Origin: JAFDVL01 sp043736395
Lineage (GTDB): Bacteria > Acidobacteriota > Blastocatellia > RBC074
Assembly: GCA_043736395.1 (NCBI GenBank)
Contig: JAYTCQ010000379.1
Coordinates: forward strand, 1 to 10,519
Direction: 5' to 3'
Length of the DNA stretch: 10,519 nucleotides
In this document: positions 7,127 through 10,519 of the stretch, one piece after another
Layout: every line of letters starts with the position of its first letter
Numbering within the stretch: the stretch's first letter is position 1
The notes under the pieces: model-generated
Told to the model about the DNA's origin: nothing
What the model saw: the letters and a program-made list of their open reading frames with translations, nothing else
Databases searched by the model: none
Made by a program: the position numbers and the translations under genes

Positions 7127-8160
7127 TTTATAAGGTTTTGATTTCTCGTCAAATACAACGCAACACTCATCCCAACAAATGTTATCAAGGCTAAAATGAT
7201 TCCTGCCTGCATTGAAAGTTTCGCATAAAAAATAATTGCTCCCGCCAGCATCACGCTCGAAGCGATTAATTTATCGCCGATTCCTTTTTCCTTGAAGACC
7301 AACCAGCCCAATAAAACCGTCAAAATAATTCCGGCGCGTTTGATGCTGATGGTGATGGCGACGGGCAAATAATTGTGCGAAGCCAATTGAAAAATTAAAG
7401 CGACGGCTTCCAGCAACCCAGCGAGCATCACCCACCACGGAACGGATTTGATGACCTTCCCGGTTTCAGATTTTCGGAGTAACGCGAGGATCGAAAAGAA
7501 AATTACCATCCCGATTCCGAAGGCAAACGCTTGCGCGAATGGGTCGGTCATCTTCACAAGTTTTGCATCAATGGGATTCGTCAGCGAATTCACGAAGCCG
7601 ACGATGAGCATATAAAAACAGCCGCGTTCTCGATAAATGGCTTTGATTGGTTCCAGCCAACCTTGCGAAAATAATTCGCGGTGCATCACGATGGAACCGA
7701 TAAAGATCAAAAATACGCCGATCCAATATTGCTCAGCGGGAATTACGTCGTTGATCCAATAATCGGTCGCAATCAAAAAAACCGGTGTGAACGAAATGTA
7801 CGGCATACACACCGAAATCGGCGTGATCTGAATCGCACGAAACATAATGATTGTATTGCACGCGACCATTAACACTTCGATAGTCAGATACACCATCCAC
7901 GTCATGAGCGGCGAAGCGTCCCACCCGTCAATCCCGAATAATGGCCCGGCGGCAGGCTTGATCGAAGGCAATAACCCACTGGAAGCGCGAAATGCCAGGA
8001 CGATTCCGAACGTAATCGCCGCAAAAAGCCTGATCAAAAACGTCGAAGCGATGACTTCGTGGCGTTCCAAAACTTTTTTTGCGCTGACATCTTTGATGAC
8101 GTTGCTGATGGAAGTCGCGCCGGCCATTAGTAATCCGATTGAGGAAAGATTTTCGGTCAT
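7120..8160 (-). CDS. EamA/DMT-family membrane transporter
   Basis: This 346-residue polytopic inner-membrane protein has about ten hydrophobic segments in two halves, as expected for two EamA domains (PF00892) of the drug/metabolite transporter superfamily. The first half contains NTIIMFRAIQITPISVCMPY and ends with YWIGVFLIFIGSIVM. The second ends with the characteristic SIKRAGIILTVLLGWLVFKEKG followed by SSVMLAGAIIFYAKL. DMT proteins move small metabolites, sugars, amino acids or nucleotide sugars, either in or out; the substrate is not predictable. AGGGA (8168-8172, minus strand) lies 7 nt before the ATG, a good Shine-Dalgarno. It is the first gene of the minus-strand series and may import the product of the sulfatase or export a by-product. 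The final dipeptide KA and the stop lie in or next to a palindromic repeat. Confidence 0.87.
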   Translation of the reverse strand: MTENLSSIGLLMAGATSISNVIKDVSAKKVLERHEVIASTFLIRLFAAITFGIVLAFRASSGLLPSIKPAAGPLFGIDGWDASPLMTWMVYLTIEVLMVACNTIIMFRAIQITPISVCMPYISFTPVFLIATDYWINDVIPAEQYWIGVFLIFIGSIVMHRELFSQGWLEPIKAIYRERGCFYMLIVGFVNSLTNPIDAKLVKMTDPFAQAFAFGIGMVIFFSILALLRKSETGKVIKSVPWWVMLAGLLEAVALIFQLASHNYLPVAITISIKRAGIILTVLLGWLVFKEKGIGDKLIASSVMLAGAIIFYAKLSMQAGIILALITFVGMSVALYLTRNQNLIKA

Positions 8161-8254
8161 TCGATTGTCCCTGTTGTGTTACGCCTGAACTGCGAGGAAA
8201 ATAAGAGAAATCTGTTTTTACTACGAGAATTTATTTTCACCAAGGAAGATCAAA
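8161..8254. promoter_or_regulatory. Divergent intergenic region, presumed to hold promoters for both gene sets
   Basis: These 94 nt separate the divergent start codons at 8160 (minus) and 8255 (plus). It is the only place in the window where both directions must be initiated, so it should carry at least two promoters. On the minus strand, TTGGTG and TAAAAA with 17 nt between them are the best -35/-10 pair I can find, but the match is weak. No clear operator palindrome is visible. Both ends carry good ribosome binding sites: AGGGA for the minus gene and AAGGA for the plus gene. Confidence 0.4.
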
Positions 8255-8629
8255 ATGAATATTCAAAAGTTTTATGGAATCGCGATAATTATTTTTGTGA
8301 GCGGCATTGCCACAGGCCTTGCAATGTCTGGAAAACTCGGCGATTCCACAGCTCCGACTTCAAAAATTGTCCTCGATAACGCTCGCGTGAACGTAGCAGA
8401 AATCACCGCCCCACCGAAATCTGTCCGCGAACCGTATACCCGACAGTCCGATCAAATCATCGTTTTTATTGACGAAGCTGATTATGAATCCACCGACGCG
8501 GCGGACAAAAAAATCGTTAAGCATCGCGTTCCGGGCGAAATTGTCTGGCACAACAAGGATGAAGCGGCTCCACAATTAGTGAATCTTGGCAGCAAGTCCT
8601 ACCGCAATTTAGTCATCGCTTTGAAATAA
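8255..8629 (+). CDS. Small membrane-anchored or secreted cupin-like protein
   Basis: This is a 124-residue protein. Residues 7-24 (YGIAIIIFVSGIATGLAM) form a hydrophobic N-terminal segment, either an uncleaved anchor or a signal peptide, which places the rest outside the cytoplasmic membrane. The C-terminal half (about 66-124) reads like one small beta-barrel: QIIVFIDEADY, then RVPGEIVWHN (91-100), then QLVNLGSKSYRNLVIALK. The order PGE-W-x-N-x-G-x-YR-x-L-x-I-x-LK resembles the second half of cupin domains. The usual metal-binding His before the Asn is replaced (AAPQLVN), so it may be a non-metal cupin fold. AAGGA at 8242-8246 lies 8 nt before the ATG, a strong ribosome binding site. It is the first gene of the plus-strand set, with a 181-nt gap before the next one. 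The cupin call is inference and the function is unknown. Confidence 0.7.
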   Translation: MNIQKFYGIAIIIFVSGIATGLAMSGKLGDSTAPTSKIVLDNARVNVAEITAPPKSVREPYTRQSDQIIVFIDEADYESTDAADKKIVKHRVPGEIVWHNKDEAAPQLVNLGSKSYRNLVIALK

Positions 8630-8681
8630 GCCTGAAATAAAACTTTACGAAAGTGGTTCGGTTTGGTTTACTTTTAAGAGG

Positions 8682-8766
8682 ATAGACCACGGATGACGCG
8701 GATCACACTGATTTTCGCCGATCTGATCCGCGCAGTTTTGTTTCATCCGCGTCATCCGTGGTCTAT
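8682..8766. repeat. Perfect 22-bp inverted repeat (CCACGGATGACGCGGAT type)
   Basis: Arms at 8682-8703 and 8745-8766 are exact reverse complements over 22 bp, with a 41-nt centre that itself contains GATCTGATCCGCG, a degenerate copy of the arm motif. It lies midway in the 181-nt gap between two plus-strand genes. The transcript could fold into a very stable hairpin. The right arm is followed by TCTTTAATGG rather than a strong T-run, so a terminator role is possible but not shown. The arm shares GACCACGGAT with 1779-1788, so the family occurs at least twice in the window. Confidence 0.85.
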
Positions 8767-8810
8767 TCTTTAATGGAATATTTTTTTGCAATTGGAGTAG
8801 TAATAACATC

Positions 8811-9758
8811 ATGAATTCGACGAAAAAGGCGCTGGATGAACTTCACACGGAACCGATACAGATTCTTGGTGAAGTTGGGGGAATTAACATGGTTGAGACA
8901 GAAAATAACGATCTGATTTCGAAGAATGAAGAAGCAGAAAATTTTAACCTCGAAGCTGAGGCGGATGCGTCAATCACACCAGTTTCAGGATGGCAACGAT
9001 TTGAGACTGCAACGGGATTTACTGCGCTGACAGCATCGCTATGCTTCCTGCTATTTATTATTTCCCTCGCGCTGGGAACCTGGATTCTGGCACAACATAA
9101 TCGTCACCGCGCCGAAATCGAAAAAATTCAGCTTGATCAGCAAATCGAAGCTGCTAAAAAAGTTGAGGAAACACTTCAGGAACCTGCGACACCTGAAAAT
9201 TTGCAGGCTCGCATTGATGAAGCGCAAAAACAAATGGTGCTGCTGCAATCTTCGGTGACCGCTACGAATGCAGAACAAGTCTTAAATAATCAGGAATTAC
9301 TGGGCATCCAAAACAATACGTTGCAAAAGGAATTGGAAGATGTCGCGAAAGCGCATCTCGACGCGCCAATTATTGATTTTGATCCGACTTTAGCAATTCC
9401 GCTCGCAGCGGCAGCCAAGCCTGAAGCGGCTCCCGTAACACCCGTAGTCGTGCCTCCCACGTCAAGCCTCTTCACGCTGATTTTTCATCAACCGGCTGAT
9501 AAACCTTATCCGTTTTACTCCGTAGAAATTCTAGAGCCGAAGAAAAATAAAGTACTCTGGTCAGGTCAAAAAGCCGCAGATGCTGTTCCCAAAATTTCCG
9601 TCACAATGATGAAGCGGTCATACCCCAACGGCAAATATCGCGTGCGCCTGATGGGTGTGAATGGCAAGAAAAAAGATGTGCTCGAAAGCCACGACATTGA
9701 CGTCAAATACGTTCAACCGCCCAAAGGTAAACCCGTCCCGAAAGGTAAGAAAAAATAA
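8811..9758 (+). CDS. Single-pass membrane protein with coiled coil and C-terminal beta-rich domain
   Basis: I do not recognise a named family for this 315-residue protein. An acidic cytosolic-type N-terminus (residues 1-60) precedes one transmembrane helix at about 70-94 (FTALTASLCFLLFIISLALGTW). A long helical, Gln/Glu-rich stretch at about 100-182 is a likely coiled coil. An Ala/Pro linker (198-218) leads to a compact beta-like domain (219-301) with SVEILEPKKNKVLWSG and YPNGKYRVRLMGVNGKKK. The tail at 304-315 is Lys/Pro-rich. The layout resembles membrane-anchored regulators or scaffold proteins; the last domain is faintly like C-terminal domains of some anti-sigma-type proteins, which I hold at low confidence. 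The start is uncertain: ATG 8811 has GGAG 13 nt upstream, while ATG 8889 (Met27) has a G-rich site about 8 nt upstream. Its stop overlaps the SDR start by 1 nt (TAATG). Confidence 0.75.
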   Translation: MNSTKKALDELHTEPIQILGEVGGINMVETENNDLISKNEEAENFNLEAEADASITPVSGWQRFETATGFTALTASLCFLLFIISLALGTWILAQHNRHRAEIEKIQLDQQIEAAKKVEETLQEPATPENLQARIDEAQKQMVLLQSSVTATNAEQVLNNQELLGIQNNTLQKELEDVAKAHLDAPIIDFDPTLAIPLAAAAKPEAAPVTPVVVPPTSSLFTLIFHQPADKPYPFYSVEILEPKKNKVLWSGQKAADAVPKISVTMMKRSYPNGKYRVRLMGVNGKKKDVLESHDIDVKYVQPPKGKPVPKGKKK

Positions 9759-10462
9759 TGACCCAATTAGCAGGTAAAGTCGCCCTGATTACCGGAGCTT
9801 CCAGTGGTATCGGAAAAGCTACCGCCAAAGTTTTTTCACAAGCAGGCGCCTCATTAATTTTAGCCGCGCGGCGTATTGAAGAAATCGAATCGTTAACCGC
9901 AGAACTCCCCAACGCTATTGCCGTGCAGACCGATGTTTCACAAGAAGATCAGGTCATCCATGCCTTCGCCGCCGCGATGGAAAAGTTTGGCAGATTAGAC
10001 ATTCTCGTCAACAACGCAGGCACATTTGGTTATGCCGCGATTCACGAAGAAACGCTTGAACATTGGGAACAACTGATGTCTGTGAATTTACGCGGGCCGT
10101 TTCTTTGCACAAGAGAAGCCATGAAAATCATGCGCGTCCAAAAAGGCGGACGAATCATCAACATCGGCTCCATCGCCGCCCATCGCGTACGCCCAAACTC
10201 CGTCGCCTATTCCACCAGCAAACACGGCATTGTCGGCTTAACGCAAGTGACCGCACTCGAAGGTCGTGAATTCGGAATTTCTTGCGGATGCCTGCACCCC
10301 GGAAACGTCGCCGTAGAACGTCTCGCCGCACGCCAGGAACCTTCGATGCAGCCATCAGAATTAGCTGAAGCTATACTCGCAATGGCCGCACTTCCGCCGC
10401 ACATGACGATGCTGGAAACGATCGTTATGCCGATGCATCAGGATTATATTGGGCGTGGATAA
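9758..10462 (+). CDS. Short-chain dehydrogenase/reductase (classical SDR)
   Basis: This 234-residue cytoplasmic oxidoreductase has a complete classical SDR signature. TGASSGIG (12-19) binds the cofactor. R38-R39 after the second strand suggests NADP(H) preference. D59-V60, NNAG (85-88) and N110 follow in order. The catalytic set is S138 (NIGSIAA), Y151 and K155 (YSTSK). HPGNV (180-184) is the conserved loop after the active site. The C-terminus LETIVMPMHQDYIGRG is of a form common in 3-oxoacyl-ACP-reductase-like SDRs, but that reaction is not assured. The ATG shares one base with the stop of the upstream gene (TAATG), so reinitiation is likely and no separate Shine-Dalgarno is needed. The pairing with a membrane coiled-coil protein has no obvious metabolic logic. 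Substrate unknown. Confidence 0.92.
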   Translation: MTQLAGKVALITGASSGIGKATAKVFSQAGASLILAARRIEEIESLTAELPNAIAVQTDVSQEDQVIHAFAAAMEKFGRLDILVNNAGTFGYAAIHEETLEHWEQLMSVNLRGPFLCTREAMKIMRVQKGGRIINIGSIAAHRVRPNSVAYSTSKHGIVGLTQVTALEGREFGISCGCLHPGNVAVERLAARQEPSMQPSELAEAILAMAALPPHMTMLETIVMPMHQDYIGRG

Positions 10463-10470
10463 TAAATATT

Positions 10471-10519
10471 TGTAGGATAGGTTCTTAACCTGCCCGCATT
10501 TTCGAAAATGGGCAGTTTA
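10471..10519. repeat. Palindromic element, cut by the right window edge
   Basis: A 14-bp perfect palindrome CATTTTCGAAAATG (10497-10510) is flanked by TGCCC (10491-10495) on the left and GGGCA (10510-10514) on the right; the outer arms continue as AAC/GTT with one bulge. The left side (TAGGATAGGTTCTTAACC, 10473-10490) probably has its partner beyond the window end, as the last bases (GTTTA) fit its start. It lies 8 nt after the SDR stop. It may act as a hairpin at the end of that transcript, but it looks more like a dispersed palindrome than a simple terminator. Confidence 0.6.

Noticed and set aside
8161..8254. Specific sigma-70 promoters and an operator in the divergent gap
   Set aside because: Only weak -35/-10 candidates are visible and no convincing operator palindrome, so only the region as a whole is reported.

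Overview
The window looks like chromosomal DNA of a free-living heterotrophic bacterium from a carbohydrate-degrading lineage. The best guesses are Planctomycetota/Verrucomicrobiota or Acidobacteriota. This rests on gene content (formylglycine sulfatase, phytanoyl-CoA-dioxygenase-like protein, Gfo/Idh/MocA oxidoreductase, several sugar-isomerase-like TIM barrels, a Tat-exported amidohydrolase) and on the many dispersed palindromic repeats between genes. Base composition is moderate by eye. No rRNA, tRNA or marker gene is present, so the phylum is an inference.

Left part (1-8160): eight genes lie head-to-tail on the minus strand. In transcription order they encode an EamA/DMT membrane transporter, a PhyH-like Fe(II)/2-oxoglutarate oxygenase, a sugar-isomerase-like TIM barrel, a secreted sulfatase, a secreted protein of unknown function, a Gfo/Idh/MocA oxidoreductase, a second sugar-isomerase-like TIM barrel, and a Tat-exported amidohydrolase that runs off the left edge. 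The three central genes (sulfatase, unknown, oxidoreductase) are joined by two 4-nt start/stop overlaps and are probably co-translated. The other gaps are 22 to 187 nt, and most of them hold palindromic repeats. A plausible reading is a small catabolic module in which a sulfated substrate is desulfated outside the cytoplasm, imported, then oxidised and isomerised or cleaved. The substrate cannot be read from the sequence.

Right part (8161-10519): a 94-nt divergent intergenic region separates the minus-strand cluster from three plus-strand genes. These encode a small membrane-anchored cupin-like protein, a single-pass membrane protein with a coiled coil and a basic tail, and a classical SDR oxidoreductase whose start codon overlaps the stop of the membrane protein (TAATG). 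A perfect 22-bp inverted repeat sits between the first two. The window ends inside another palindromic element.

Repeats: at least six imperfect or perfect palindromic elements of several different sequence types occupy the intergenic gaps. Two of them appear to extend reading frames, giving a spurious N-terminal extension in one case and a C-terminal dipeptide in the other. No CRISPR array, insertion sequence, transposase, tRNA or rRNA was seen.
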